Positions 1 through 7,995 of a DNA stretch of 64,000 nucleotides are shown piece by piece. Made by a program: the position numbers and the translations under genes. Source of the stretch: JAPYWM01 sp964489015 (GTDB lineage Bacteria; Bacteroidota; Bacteroidia; SpSt-205); contig CAZAXD010000007.1 of the NCBI GenBank assembly GCA_964489015.1, positions 1-64,000 on the forward strand, in the 5' to 3' direction. Within the stretch, counting starts at the first letter, position 1. Every line of letters starts with the position of its first letter. The notes below the pieces were generated by a model. The model was not told where the DNA came from, ran no database searches, and worked only from the letters and a program-made list of their open reading frames with translations.

Positions 1-671
1 CTCACGACCTGCGTCAAGTCTGGGTCTTCATAAGGCAAGATGCGATCGGCCTTCTCAATCATGGTGATGCGCACATTTGGAAAGGTGGAAAAGATAGTCG
101 CAAACTCGCAGCCGATCACACCCGAACCGATGATGAGAAGGTCTGGCGGAAAGGTCTCTAACGTCTCTAAATGATCGCTGGTCAAAACCGTCTGGCCATC
201 TATTGGAATACCAGGTAGTAGACGAGGACGACTCCCCGTAGCGATTAGGAAATGCTCCGCTCGCACCGTATGAGGCTCTCTGTCAGGGGGATGAATGAGC
301 ACCTCATGGGGAGTCCGAAACTGCGCTTGGCCAATGACCCAGTCTAGCTGCCCCAGATTTTGATAGTGCCTAAGCTGGCGAAGCATCTGCGCCTGACGCT
401 CTTGCACGGCAGCCGCCACGATCTGCTGGATCGCTTTCAAATCCACCTCATACGCCAAAACCCGATACCCCCTATCGGTAAGGAACAGTTTATCAAAGTC
501 TTTGGCGAGCTCCCACCAGGTCTTACTAGCCAAGGCCCCATTGAATAACGCAGTACCGCCTATACGATGCTTTTCAATCAAGAGCACTCGCTTGCCAAGG
601 TCCATAGCCCGCATAGCCCCTGCAAAACCCGCGGCCCCGCCTCCTATAATACACAGGTCGTAGCTTTGCAC
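1..671 (-). CDS. Lpd-like pyridine nucleotide oxidoreductase lacking redox cysteines (partial)
   Basis: Class I pyridine nucleotide-disulfide oxidoreductase fold. The gene runs off the left edge, so only about 223 N-terminal residues are visible. The start is GTG, giving M-Q-S-Y-D-L-C-I-I-G-G-G-A-A-G, the FAD-binding Rossmann motif. The second dinucleotide motif is ATGSRP, followed by LLIIGSGVIGCEFA, the start of the NAD(P)-binding domain. In dihydrolipoamide dehydrogenases the redox pair lies in GGTCLNxGCIPSK. Here the aligned segment is GGTALFNGALASK, so both cysteines are alanine. It therefore cannot run the usual disulfide relay. A diaphorase, transhydrogenase-like or quinone reductase role is possible but not shown. 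It is divergent from lpxB with only 17 bases between starts. TACCTTCG, one base from the -7 consensus, lies 5 bases before the GTG. Confidence 0.8.
   Translation of the reverse strand, partial: MQSYDLCIIGGGAAGFAGAMRAMDLGKRVLLIEKHRIGGTALFNGALASKTWWELAKDFDKLFLTDRGYRVLAYEVDLKAIQQIVAAAVQERQAQMLRQLRHYQNLGQLDWVIGQAQFRTPHEVLIHPPDREPHTVRAEHFLIATGSRPRLLPGIPIDGQTVLTSDHLETLETFPPDLLIIGSGVIGCEFATIFSTFPNVRITMIEKADRILPYEDPDLTQVV
661..668 (+). promoter_or_regulatory. TAnnTTTG -7 element for lpxB
   Basis: TAGCTTTG lies 20 bases before the lpxB ATG, inside the 5' end of the divergent gene. It is one of the few such elements here that would leave a short leader. No clear -33 TTTG was seen. Confidence 0.4.
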
Positions 672-688
672 TAAAGCGAAGGTACGAA

Positions 689-1777
689 ATGCCCCGCCTT
701 TACTGGGTCGTTGGCGAGCTTTCGGGCGAGATGTACGCCGCGCCCCTCGCCAGAAGCCTTCAAGAAAAAAATCCAGGCCTCCAGCAGCGTGGCATGGGCA
801 GTACCCTCCTAGCGCAAGCTGGGGTCGATATTGCCGTAGATTGGGGGCCCTATAGCGTAGTAGGCTTCTGGGAAGTGCTCAAAAATCTCCCACGCTATGT
901 AAGCCTATACCGCTACTTATGGCAGGACATTCGCCGCTGGCGTCCCGACCGCGTCATCCTGATTGATTATCCAGGCCTCAATCTACGTTTGGCCCGTCGC
1001 CTGCAGAAGGCGCAAATCCCCGTCACTTACTTCATTCCGCCTCAGTTATGGGCCTGGAACCCCGGGCGGGTACGCGCGCTCAAGAGTCCTCTCATCCAGG
1101 TGCTCTGCATCTTGCCCTTTGAGCCGGCTTTCTATGCGCAGTACGCCGTCCCCGCTGTCTACGTGGGACATCCTCTCGTTAGGCTTATGCAGGCGGTCAC
1201 TCCTTTCACGCATCGCCGCCCTTACATGGCCATCTTGCCCGGCAGCCGCCTAGCCGAAGTGCGAAATACCTTGCCCATTTACGTCGCAGCGGCTCAGCAG
1301 TTTCCTGATTATGATTTTTTCATAGCAGGCGTCTCGCATCTCCCTGCTACCTTGTACGACAGGTACCGTCAAGGATATCCGGTGATCTATGGTCAGACTA
1401 GAGCGTTACTGAAAGGGGCTACTGCTGCTTTGGTCACGTCGGGCACCGCCACCTTGGAAGCCGCGCTCGCCCAAACCCCCAGCCTCATCGGCTACAAGGG
1501 AAACCCCCTCTCGTACTACCTTGCCAAGCAGCTCGTTCGGGTTCCGTACATTGGACTACCCAACCTCATCCTCCAAGAGCCGGTCTTCCCCGAACTGATT
1601 CAAGGGCATTTGACGCCGGAGGCTGTCACCCAGACCCTACGAGACTTGCTACTACGTCAGGATACTATACGACCTAAGCTTCGAGCTATCGCCGATCGGC
1701 TCGGCGATCAGGATGCTATAAACTGCGCAGCCGAGCACATTCTAAAGGCACTTAGCGCCACAGGTACGCCAGCGTAA
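689..1777 (+). CDS. lpxB: Lipid-A-disaccharide synthase
   Basis: GT19 glycosyltransferase that condenses UDP-2,3-diacylglucosamine with lipid X to make the lipid A disaccharide at the cytoplasmic face of the inner membrane. The 362 residues are close to the usual length of about 370. Family features in order are VVGELSGEMYAAPLA at the N-terminus, the segment IDYPGLNLRLA near residue 92, IPPQLWAWNPGR near 116, ILPGSRLAEV near 183 and TSGTATLEAAL near 250. Its 3' end overlaps the convergent porV gene by 26 bases. The organism therefore makes a lipid A outer membrane, in line with porV and the other outer-membrane genes nearby. Confidence 0.95.
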   Translation: MPRLYWVVGELSGEMYAAPLARSLQEKNPGLQQRGMGSTLLAQAGVDIAVDWGPYSVVGFWEVLKNLPRYVSLYRYLWQDIRRWRPDRVILIDYPGLNLRLARRLQKAQIPVTYFIPPQLWAWNPGRVRALKSPLIQVLCILPFEPAFYAQYAVPAVYVGHPLVRLMQAVTPFTHRRPYMAILPGSRLAEVRNTLPIYVAAAQQFPDYDFFIAGVSHLPATLYDRYRQGYPVIYGQTRALLKGATAALVTSGTATLEAALAQTPSLIGYKGNPLSYYLAKQLVRVPYIGLPNLILQEPVFPELIQGHLTPEAVTQTLRDLLLRQDTIRPKLRAIADRLGDQDAINCAAEHILKALSATGTPA

Positions 1778-2891
1778 AGCGCAGCGTGTTTTGCAGCGGA
1801 TGATTTTGAACGAGAGAATTTAAGTAGGCGAAGTCAAGTCGAATCTGGCGAAACTGCAGCCCCGCTCCAAGCGTGATGAAGCGACGATTGCCTTTCATCG
1901 GGTCCTCATAAAAAAAGCCAGCCCGCACCTGAAAGAGCCGATTGTAGTCGTACTCTAAACCTAAGCTCCAGTAAAATTCAGAGATTTCCTCTTTGACGCC
2001 ACCTGGGGCATCCCCAAAGCTCTTGAATATACCCTCCAATAGCGGCACCGGCGCCGCCCCCCCAGCAGAAGGCACAAGGAGCTTATTGTAGTCATTCGTA
2101 AAGGTCAATGCATTGAAGTCATTAAGCTTAGCGGTGAGAGCATACCCAACGCGTAAATTACCTGGCAGAAAATCACGCTGGCCCGAGGTGGTATAAGCCA
2201 TCTTAGCCCCGATATTGCTCAGCGCGACACCCCAACGAACCGTAAGCGGAATGGGCTGAGGCTTGGTTTTGAGGGTCAGTGACCGCTGATAATACAGCCC
2301 CATGTCGCCAGCCACACTACGCCCTGGCTGCGTCGTAAGCCCCCCTACCGTGGTAGCCCCGGTCAGGTTGCTCTGCACGTATTTGAGGGCTACGCCGGCC
2401 GAAAGGTTGCTTGTGATGACATGGCTATAACCAGCCGAGAACGCAAACTCATTCGCATCATACTCGCCTGTTTTGATGCCAGCGTTATCTGTAAACTCAA
2501 TCCGCCCTAAGCTAAAGAACGTCAGGGAAGCGCCAATCGCACCGGCCTTTTCACTGATATTCCAAAAGGCCGGCACATAGAGGTGATTGATGTCTCCGAT
2601 ACCGAGAGCCCTTAGCCAGGGAGTATACGAAAAGGCTACCCCAGCCCGCTCTTGGGCTAAAGCCAAGGCGCCTACATTCCAATGCATACTATACATATTG
2701 GCCGGCAGGGCTACACCCGCTTCGGCTAAGCCACCGCTTCGAGCATCAGGACAGATGAGCAGAAAAGGAACGGCCGTTGTAATAGCTCGAATCTGGCCGG
2801 CCGGTGTCGATTGGGCTTGTCCATAAAGCAAAGACATACTCACACCGCTAAGACTGAGAAGACTTAGTAGCCCCCAGAAGGCACTTCGCAT
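1752..2891 (-). CDS. porV: Type IX secretion outer-membrane protein PorV/LptO
   Basis: PorV is the outer-membrane shuttle/attachment component of the Bacteroidota type IX secretion system; it receives secreted cargo bearing C-terminal signals. The protein is about 379 residues with a hydrophobic signal segment (MRSAFWGLLSLLSLSGVSMS). The family signature ITTAVPFLLICPDARSGGLAEAG follows, then the segment with MHWNVGAL. The rest is FadL-like beta-barrel strands ending in LAYLWR. I chose ATG at 2891. A longer in-frame reading from 2915 begins with the TTG inside a promoter element and is unlikely. No other porX/gld genes are near, which is usual because T9SS genes are scattered. Confidence 0.9.
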   Translation of the reverse strand: MRSAFWGLLSLLSLSGVSMSLLYGQAQSTPAGQIRAITTAVPFLLICPDARSGGLAEAGVALPANMYSMHWNVGALALAQERAGVAFSYTPWLRALGIGDINHLYVPAFWNISEKAGAIGASLTFFSLGRIEFTDNAGIKTGEYDANEFAFSAGYSHVITSNLSAGVALKYVQSNLTGATTVGGLTTQPGRSVAGDMGLYYQRSLTLKTKPQPIPLTVRWGVALSNIGAKMAYTTSGQRDFLPGNLRVGYALTAKLNDFNALTFTNDYNKLLVPSAGGAAPVPLLEGIFKSFGDAPGGVKEEISEFYWSLGLEYDYNRLFQVRAGFFYEDPMKGNRRFITLGAGLQFRQIRLDFAYLNSLVQNHPLQNTLRFTLAYLWR

Positions 2892-2912
2892 AAGTAGCAA
2901 GGAAAATCTGTA

Positions 2913-2920
2913 CAAAGGTA
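2913..2920 (-). promoter_or_regulatory. TAnnTTTG -7 element for porV
   Basis: TACCTTTG on the minus strand, 21 bases before the porV ATG, so this transcript would carry a short leader. The TTG inside it creates a false upstream start codon. Confidence 0.55.
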
Positions 2921-2971
2921 CAATATTGCGGCCATGCTCTAAACCTAGCCCTAGCCTTCACCAAACGTTTG

Positions 2972-2979
2972 TATTTTTG
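2972..2979 (+). promoter_or_regulatory. TAnnTTTG -7 element for tRNA-Ser
   Basis: TATTTTTG ends 4 bases before the mature 5' end of the tRNA at 2984. It acts as an internal ruler: transcription must start at or before 2984, so the start site lies no more than about 5 bases after the element. Confidence 0.55.
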
Positions 2980-2983
2980 CCTT

Positions 2984-3070
2984 GGAGAGATGCCGGAGTG
3001 GTCGAACGGGCCTGACTTGAAATCAGGTAGCCTCTTACGAGGCTCGGGGGTTCGAATCCCTCTCTCTCCG
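2984..3070 (+). tRNA. tRNA-Ser (UGA)
   Basis: An 87-base class II tRNA. The acceptor stem GGAGAGA pairs with TCTCTCC, and the discriminator is G. The anticodon stem CCTGA/TCAGG encloses loop CTTGAAA, so the anticodon is TGA (serine). A long variable arm (GCCTC-TTAC-GAGGC) and a TTCGAAT T-loop confirm serine type. CCA is not encoded: CATGG follows. The fbp start codon begins one base after the discriminator, so tRNA and fbp must share a transcript unless fbp has a promoter inside the tRNA. Confidence 0.97.
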
Positions 3071-3071
3071 C

Positions 3072-4067
3072 ATGGTAACGCTTGAGCAGTATATCGCTGA
3101 CCGCCAGCAGGAAATCGAGGGCACCACCGGCGCCTTCTCCAAAATCCTGCGGGATCTAGGCTTCGGTGCGAAAATAATTAGCTTCTACTTGCGACGAGCG
3201 GCCCTGGCCAACGTCCTGGGCGAGCTAGGCATAACGAATATTCAAGGGGAGTCCGTTCAAAAGCTCGATCATCTAGCCAATACGCTTTTTCACCAGCTTT
3301 TTGCCAAAAACCCACATGTCGCCGGCTATGCGTCTGAAGAAGATGACACGTTTACACCACTCAATCCCGATGGACGCTATGTCATCCTGGTTGATCCCTT
3401 GGATGGATCTTCGAATATCGATGTTGGTGTCCCCGTCGGAACTATCTTTTCGATTTATCGGCGTCAAAGCCCGACAGGCACCCCCTGTGTCTTAGAAGAT
3501 TTTCTACAAGGTGGCCGTGCACAGGTGGCAGCGGGCTATATCCTCTACGGCACAAGCACCCTCCTATTTTACACCACAGGCAAAGGCGTGCAAGGTTTTA
3601 CGCTAGAGCCCGCTGCCAGCGAGTTTCTCTTGACCCACCCCGAGGTTCGGATGCCTAGCCGGTCCAGTTACTACTCCTTCAACGATAACCAGCTTCACGA
3701 GTGGGACCCCAAACTGCAGGCATTCGTTCAAGCGCTACATAAACGCAATCAGACCAGCAGCAAGCCCGCTTCCCTGCGTTATGTAGGGGCTTTAGTGGCA
3801 GATTTTCACCGCAACCTTCTGAAGGGGGGCTTCTTCATGTATCCCGGTACGGTCCAAAAGCCGCAGGGCAAGTTACGCCTCTTATACGAGGGATACCCCA
3901 TGGCCTGGCTTGTAGAAGTGGCCGGGGGCGAAGCTTCCGATGGGACAAAAGCTCTCCTCGACGTAACCCCCACCGAATTGCATCAGCGAACGCCTCTTTT
4001 CTTGGGGACCCCAGAAGACATGACCCTCCTAAAGCAACATCTTTATGTCTCTCTGGAAGCGGTTTAA
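3072..4067 (+). CDS. fbp: Class I fructose-1,6-bisphosphatase
   Basis: Hydrolyses fructose-1,6-bisphosphate to fructose-6-phosphate in gluconeogenesis. The 331 residues are typical. The metal-binding signature DPLDGSSNID is near residue 105, preceded by the acidic SEEDD segment. A sugar-phosphate region (MYPGTVQKPQGKLRLLYEG) and the end of the family core (AGGEASDG) follow. The start MVTLEQYIADRQ matches the family N-terminus, so the ATG one base after the tRNA is credible. No separate leader or ribosome binding site exists, so 3' maturation of tRNA-Ser would leave a leaderless or nearly leaderless fbp mRNA. The 3' end overlaps the next gene by 23 bases. Confidence 0.95.
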   Translation: MVTLEQYIADRQQEIEGTTGAFSKILRDLGFGAKIISFYLRRAALANVLGELGITNIQGESVQKLDHLANTLFHQLFAKNPHVAGYASEEDDTFTPLNPDGRYVILVDPLDGSSNIDVGVPVGTIFSIYRRQSPTGTPCVLEDFLQGGRAQVAAGYILYGTSTLLFYTTGKGVQGFTLEPAASEFLLTHPEVRMPSRSSYYSFNDNQLHEWDPKLQAFVQALHKRNQTSSKPASLRYVGALVADFHRNLLKGGFFMYPGTVQKPQGKLRLLYEGYPMAWLVEVAGGEASDGTKALLDVTPTELHQRTPLFLGTPEDMTLLKQHLYVSLEAV

Positions 4068-4800
4068 GCGGGCCATTCGGGCGCTCTTTGGGAAAGCGGT
4101 AGAAGCTATCGAGGATCCGCGCCTGATCTTAGAGCAGAATATCCGTGAGCTCAACGATCAGGTCCCCAAGATGAATCAGCATATTGCTTCGGTCAAAGCA
4201 ACTGTCACCCTGCTAGAACGGGAGCTTGCCAAGTACAAGAAGGATTACGAAGAGCTCATCGCCCGGGTCAAGGTCGCCCTTAATCAAAATCGTGAAGACC
4301 TAGCCCAGCAGTATGCGCTCCAGATCGAACGGCTCAAGGACTCCATCGCACAGACCCAGGTAGAGCTGGAAGCGGCGCAAAAAGCTTATGAAAAGGCCCT
4401 CGAAATCAAAAAGCTCTTCATGAAAGAGCGGGAACGTAAAATCCAGGAAGCACGCGCCGCCCTACAGCAATATGAACGGGCCCAATGGCAAGCTAAAATC
4501 GCTGAAACCTTTGAGCAGTTTGAAGTAGGGGGCATCGACCAAACGCATGACGAGATGGTTCGTCGCCTGCAAGAAAAAGCCGCTCAAAATGAAGCACGCC
4601 TGGGGCTCGCGCTCGAATCTATAGATACCACCCGGCTCAAACTCGACGAGGAGATGGAAAAGCTTCAAGCCCGCGAGTCCCTAGCCCGCCTCAAAGCGGA
4701 GTTAGGACTCGAATTGCCGTCTTCTTCCCAAAAGGCTCAGCCGGCTCCCCCTGACGATGCTTCCTCCTTCAATCCCCCACCCAAAGAACCCCTGCTATAA
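4045..4800 (+). CDS. pspA: PspA/IM30 (Vipp1) family membrane-stress protein
   Basis: A 251-residue, almost fully helical coiled-coil protein of the PspA/IM30 ESCRT-III-like family, which binds and remodels the inner membrane under stress. The amphipathic N-terminal helix (MSLWKRFKRAIRALFGKAVEAIEDP) and the segment PRLILEQNIREL are typical. Long heptad-rich helices run to about residue 220, then a proline-rich tail ends in PPPKEPLL. It overlaps fbp by 23 bases, so the two are translationally coupled. There is no pspF, pspB or pspC nearby. The family is certain; the exact role is inferred. Confidence 0.88.
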   Translation: MSLWKRFKRAIRALFGKAVEAIEDPRLILEQNIRELNDQVPKMNQHIASVKATVTLLERELAKYKKDYEELIARVKVALNQNREDLAQQYALQIERLKDSIAQTQVELEAAQKAYEKALEIKKLFMKERERKIQEARAALQQYERAQWQAKIAETFEQFEVGGIDQTHDEMVRRLQEKAAQNEARLGLALESIDTTRLKLDEEMEKLQARESLARLKAELGLELPSSSQKAQPAPPDDASSFNPPPKEPLL

Positions 4801-4891
4801 AAATCATATGCCCACTTACCTAACTGCAGGCTCTGATCGCAGCTCCAGGCTGATAACAAAGCGCACCCCCTAGTAGTATTTACGCAGCATA

Positions 4892-6067
4892 ATGCGTATT
4901 CTCCAACTATCTCCTAAGCCCGTCTACCCTCCAAAAGACGGGGGGGCCATCGGTAACCTGATTTTTGTAGAATTATGGCAAAGGTTAGGGTATGAGGTTC
5001 GGGTTTTAGCGATGGCTACGCCCAAGCATCCGGCTCCTCCTACGCCTCCCTCTCACTTCCATCAGCAAACCGTTTTCGTTGATACGAATCCAGGACCTTT
5101 CTCTGCCTTAGTCAATCTATTTCTATCCGATCAGCCCTATCACGTCGACAGATTTTACAAGCCAGCCTATGAAAAGGCTTTAGCTGAGGTCATTCAAAGC
5201 TACCGCCCGGACCTCATCCAAGTAGAGTCACCCTACCTTACGCCCTACGTTACGGTCTATAACATTCCCCGCGTCTACCGGCTACACAATATCGAGCACC
5301 AGATCTGGCAGCGCTTGGCCCAAGAACGAAGCGGCCTCGTCCAGTGGTACCTCCATCTTCAAGCGCGCCGCATCCGTCAGTACGAAGCCCATATTATGCA
5401 TCTGTATTACGGGCTTTTACCAATCTCCGAGAAAGAAGCGGCGTGGATCCACCAATCGGGCTATGATGGCCCTTCTGTGCTCATTCCTTTTATGATTGAC
5501 GTGAGCGCCTATCAGGCGCCTCCCCTTCGTAAGCAGAATCCCCATATTGGCTATATCGGTGGACTTGACTGGTTACCGAATATCTCCGGTCTAGTGTGGT
5601 TTCTAGAGAAAGTCTGGCCGGCTTTTGTCGCTCGTCACCCAGAGGCCCAGTTTTTCATTGCTGGTCGAAACTGTCCAGCCTCTCTAAGGCGATATGAGAG
5701 CCGAAACGTACACATTCTGGGCGAGGTGGCTGATGCCAAAGCTTTTCTATACGACCACGATATCATTGTGGTACCGCTTTTTGCTGGGAGCGGGGTTCGC
5801 GTCAAAATCATTGAAGCCTTTGCTACAGGCCGTGCCGTTATCTCCACCACTATCGGCGCCGAAAGTCTCATATATCATCCGCATGTCAATATTTACATTG
5901 CGGATACCGCAGCAGCCTTTCTCAGTGCGCTTGAAAATCTCTATGTAAGTTCTGTCGAACGCCAAACCCTGGGACGAAACGCCCGTATTCTCGTAGAGCA
6001 ATTTTACAATATTGAGCAGGTCCTTCCGACAGCCAGACGCTTTTACGAGCGGGTCACTGCCTCCTAA
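4892..6067 (+). CDS. Glycosyltransferase family 4 (GT-B)
   Basis: Cytosolic or membrane-peripheral retaining glycosyltransferase of 391 residues. The N-terminal donor/acceptor domain opens with MRILQLSPKPVYPPKDGG, the usual glycine-rich loop. The C-terminal domain has IGYIGGLDWLPNI, a region like the nucleotide-sugar-binding EAFATGRAVISTTIGAE segment, and a C-terminal R-RFYERV helix. It resembles sugar transferases of surface polysaccharide pathways. The acceptor cannot be told from sequence. The 91 bases before it hold no convincing -7 element. It is followed directly by anmK. Confidence 0.85.
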   Translation: MRILQLSPKPVYPPKDGGAIGNLIFVELWQRLGYEVRVLAMATPKHPAPPTPPSHFHQQTVFVDTNPGPFSALVNLFLSDQPYHVDRFYKPAYEKALAEVIQSYRPDLIQVESPYLTPYVTVYNIPRVYRLHNIEHQIWQRLAQERSGLVQWYLHLQARRIRQYEAHIMHLYYGLLPISEKEAAWIHQSGYDGPSVLIPFMIDVSAYQAPPLRKQNPHIGYIGGLDWLPNISGLVWFLEKVWPAFVARHPEAQFFIAGRNCPASLRRYESRNVHILGEVADAKAFLYDHDIIVVPLFAGSGVRVKIIEAFATGRAVISTTIGAESLIYHPHVNIYIADTAAAFLSALENLYVSSVERQTLGRNARILVEQFYNIEQVLPTARRFYERVTAS

Positions 6068-6068
6068 G

Positions 6069-7118
6069 GTGGCCTTTCGGGTAGTCGGCCTCATGGCCGG
6101 CAGCTCCCAGGATGGCCTAGACCTGGCGCTCGTGCGCCTACAATACCTCGGCGAAACCTGGCGCTATGACGTATTGCATGCCCAGACCGAACCGTACCCG
6201 CTTGCCTTGCGAGAGCGCCTCCTAGACGCTGCTGACAGCCCTTCACATGCTCTCCTAAGCCTCCATGTAGATTACACCTACTGGACCGCCGCCGTGCTTC
6301 AAAAGCACCTCACAAGGTTTGTATATGACCTAATTGCTTGGCATGGCCCTACGATTTTTCATAACCCCTCTCAGCGATTAACCTGGGCCTTAGGCGATGC
6401 CGAATTACTCTCAGCGCTAACTGGCCGGCCCGTGGTTACCCATTTCCGGGCGAGAGATTTAGCGTATGGGGGACAAGGAGCGCCCCTCATCCCAAATGCC
6501 GACGAACTGCTATGGCCCCAGTATCCCACCTTGCTAAACCTAGGTGGCATTTGTAACGTGACGCACCTACCGAGTCGAAAGGCCTTCGATATAGGTCCTT
6601 GTAATCAACTCCTTAATGCCCTCGCCCGAGAACTATCGCCGCCCCTGCCCTATGATCCAGCCGGTCAGTTTGCTCGTCAAGGTAGCTACCTACCTGCGTT
6701 AGCTCAGCGCTTTTGGGAGGCGCCCCCTCTCCAAAATAGACCCACTGCCCTCGCCAATGTCGACATCCAGACCCATTTTATAGAGCCATTCCTAACCTTT
6801 GCGGCTAATCCTATAGATAAACTGCATACGGCCACGCGCTGCATTGCCAATTTGATTGCACAAAAGCTTAATGCGCTGAAGACCCCCACCGTACTCATGA
6901 CCGGCGGCGGCACTTACAATGCCTTCCTTTTAGAACTCATCCAAACCCAGATCACACCCGCTACTACAATCCTAATCCCTGACTCAACACTCATCGAATT
7001 TCGGGAGGCTATCGGTTTTGCGTTATTGGGCCTACTGCGCTATCTGGAGCTCACCAATGTGGACGGGCGATGGACCGGCGGCACCCACCGCCACAGTAGC
7101 GGAAGCCTGAGCCTTTAG
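6069..7118 (+). CDS. anmK: Anhydro-N-acetylmuramic acid kinase
   Basis: Phosphorylates and opens 1,6-anhydro-MurNAc to MurNAc-6-phosphate in peptidoglycan recycling. The family N-terminus reads VVGLMAGSSQDGLDLALV (usually GLMSGTSLDGID). NLGGICNVTHLP, FDIGPCNQLLN and the MTGGGTYNAFLL motif follow, giving an ASKHA-type ATPase fold. I chose GTG at 6069, two bases after the glycosyltransferase stop. A longer frame from TTG 6012 would overlap that gene by 56 bases and adds non-family residues. The 3' end overlaps the convergent stress-protein gene by 4 bases. Confidence 0.92.
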   Translation: MAFRVVGLMAGSSQDGLDLALVRLQYLGETWRYDVLHAQTEPYPLALRERLLDAADSPSHALLSLHVDYTYWTAAVLQKHLTRFVYDLIAWHGPTIFHNPSQRLTWALGDAELLSALTGRPVVTHFRARDLAYGGQGAPLIPNADELLWPQYPTLLNLGGICNVTHLPSRKAFDIGPCNQLLNALARELSPPLPYDPAGQFARQGSYLPALAQRFWEAPPLQNRPTALANVDIQTHFIEPFLTFAANPIDKLHTATRCIANLIAQKLNALKTPTVLMTGGGTYNAFLLELIQTQITPATTILIPDSTLIEFREAIGFALLGLLRYLELTNVDGRWTGGTHRHSSGSLSL

Positions 7119-7969
7119 CTTTTACGCAGAGGTATCGCTAATAAGGGATAGGCTAAATGCTGAACGACATTCTCCGTAATACTACCAAATAAAAACTGGG
7201 CTAGACCTTTGCGACCATGCGTGCCCATTATCAAGAGATCAGCCTTCTCGGCTTCCATAGCTTGCCGTAATCCCTCTTCTACAGAGATGTCGTTGTATAC
7301 GCGAAGCTCCCAATGGGGATAGCTAAGGGCTGCCTTCAAATTATCCAAAAAGCGATTGATAGTAGCCGTATCAAAAAAGACATACGGGGTGTTGATAACG
7401 GACAGAATGACTTTTACATTGGGCCATGCTGCCAAAAATCGAATAGCATCTTGAATGACTTCTATCGTTTTATCTTCAAAAACCTCTATCGGGAGAAGCA
7501 CCCGCTCATAAGGTCTGTAACTATTTTGAGGATGCACAGCTAAAACCGGTAAAGGGCTATGCCGAATAAGTCGAGCCGTATTAGTCCCCAAGATACCGCC
7601 ATCCCAGAGGCTCGTAGCCCCTCGAGTACCTACTACAATGAGATCGACATCTGAGAACTTCGACAGGTAATCCTCGACCCGCCATACGGCATAATCAGAT
7701 AAAAGGTGCGCATGAACGGGGACTTTATCGACGTCTACGGCCTGCACATAGGCAAGCAAATGCTTCTCTAATTCGGCTCGGATACGCCTATCAAGCTCGG
7801 CATCTATGACAGCCGAAAGCCCTCCCTGGTAAGCAATGCTGGCATAGGGCCGATCATAAACATGCACCACGCGGATCGCTTTCCCCAGCTGACGGGCCAG
7901 GCTGATCGCATACCGATAGGCTACCTGGGCTGTCTCTGAGAAGTCTGTCAGGTGTAAAATGGCGTTCAT
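7115..7969 (-). CDS. Tandem universal stress protein
   Basis: A 284-residue protein with two UspA domains (about 1-145 and 150-284). The second domain holds the full ATP-binding pattern G-x2-G-x9-G-S (GTHGRKGLAQFLFGS). The first has the related GTRGATSLWDGGILGTN. Such tandem Usp proteins bind ATP and act in stress survival; the target here is unknown. It lies 26 bases after the end of the patatin gene, but has its own -7 element in that gap, so it can be expressed separately from the long upstream operon. Confidence 0.92.
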   Translation of the reverse strand: MNAILHLTDFSETAQVAYRYAISLARQLGKAIRVVHVYDRPYASIAYQGGLSAVIDAELDRRIRAELEKHLLAYVQAVDVDKVPVHAHLLSDYAVWRVEDYLSKFSDVDLIVVGTRGATSLWDGGILGTNTARLIRHSPLPVLAVHPQNSYRPYERVLLPIEVFEDKTIEVIQDAIRFLAAWPNVKVILSVINTPYVFFDTATINRFLDNLKAALSYPHWELRVYNDISVEEGLRQAMEAEKADLLIMGTHGRKGLAQFLFGSITENVVQHLAYPLLAIPLRKS

Positions 7970-7976
7970 TTCCTAG

Positions 7977-7984
7977 CAAAATTA
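7977..7984 (-). promoter_or_regulatory. TAnnTTTG -7 element for the usp gene
   Basis: TAATTTTG ends 7 bases before the usp ATG, in the 26-base gap after the patatin gene. Confidence 0.55.
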
Positions 7985-7995
7985 CAAAAAAAAGA

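Noticed and set aside
6012..6068. Upstream TTG start for anmK
   Set aside because: It would overlap the glycosyltransferase by 56 bases and adds residues absent from the family, whereas GTG 6069 begins exactly at the conserved part.
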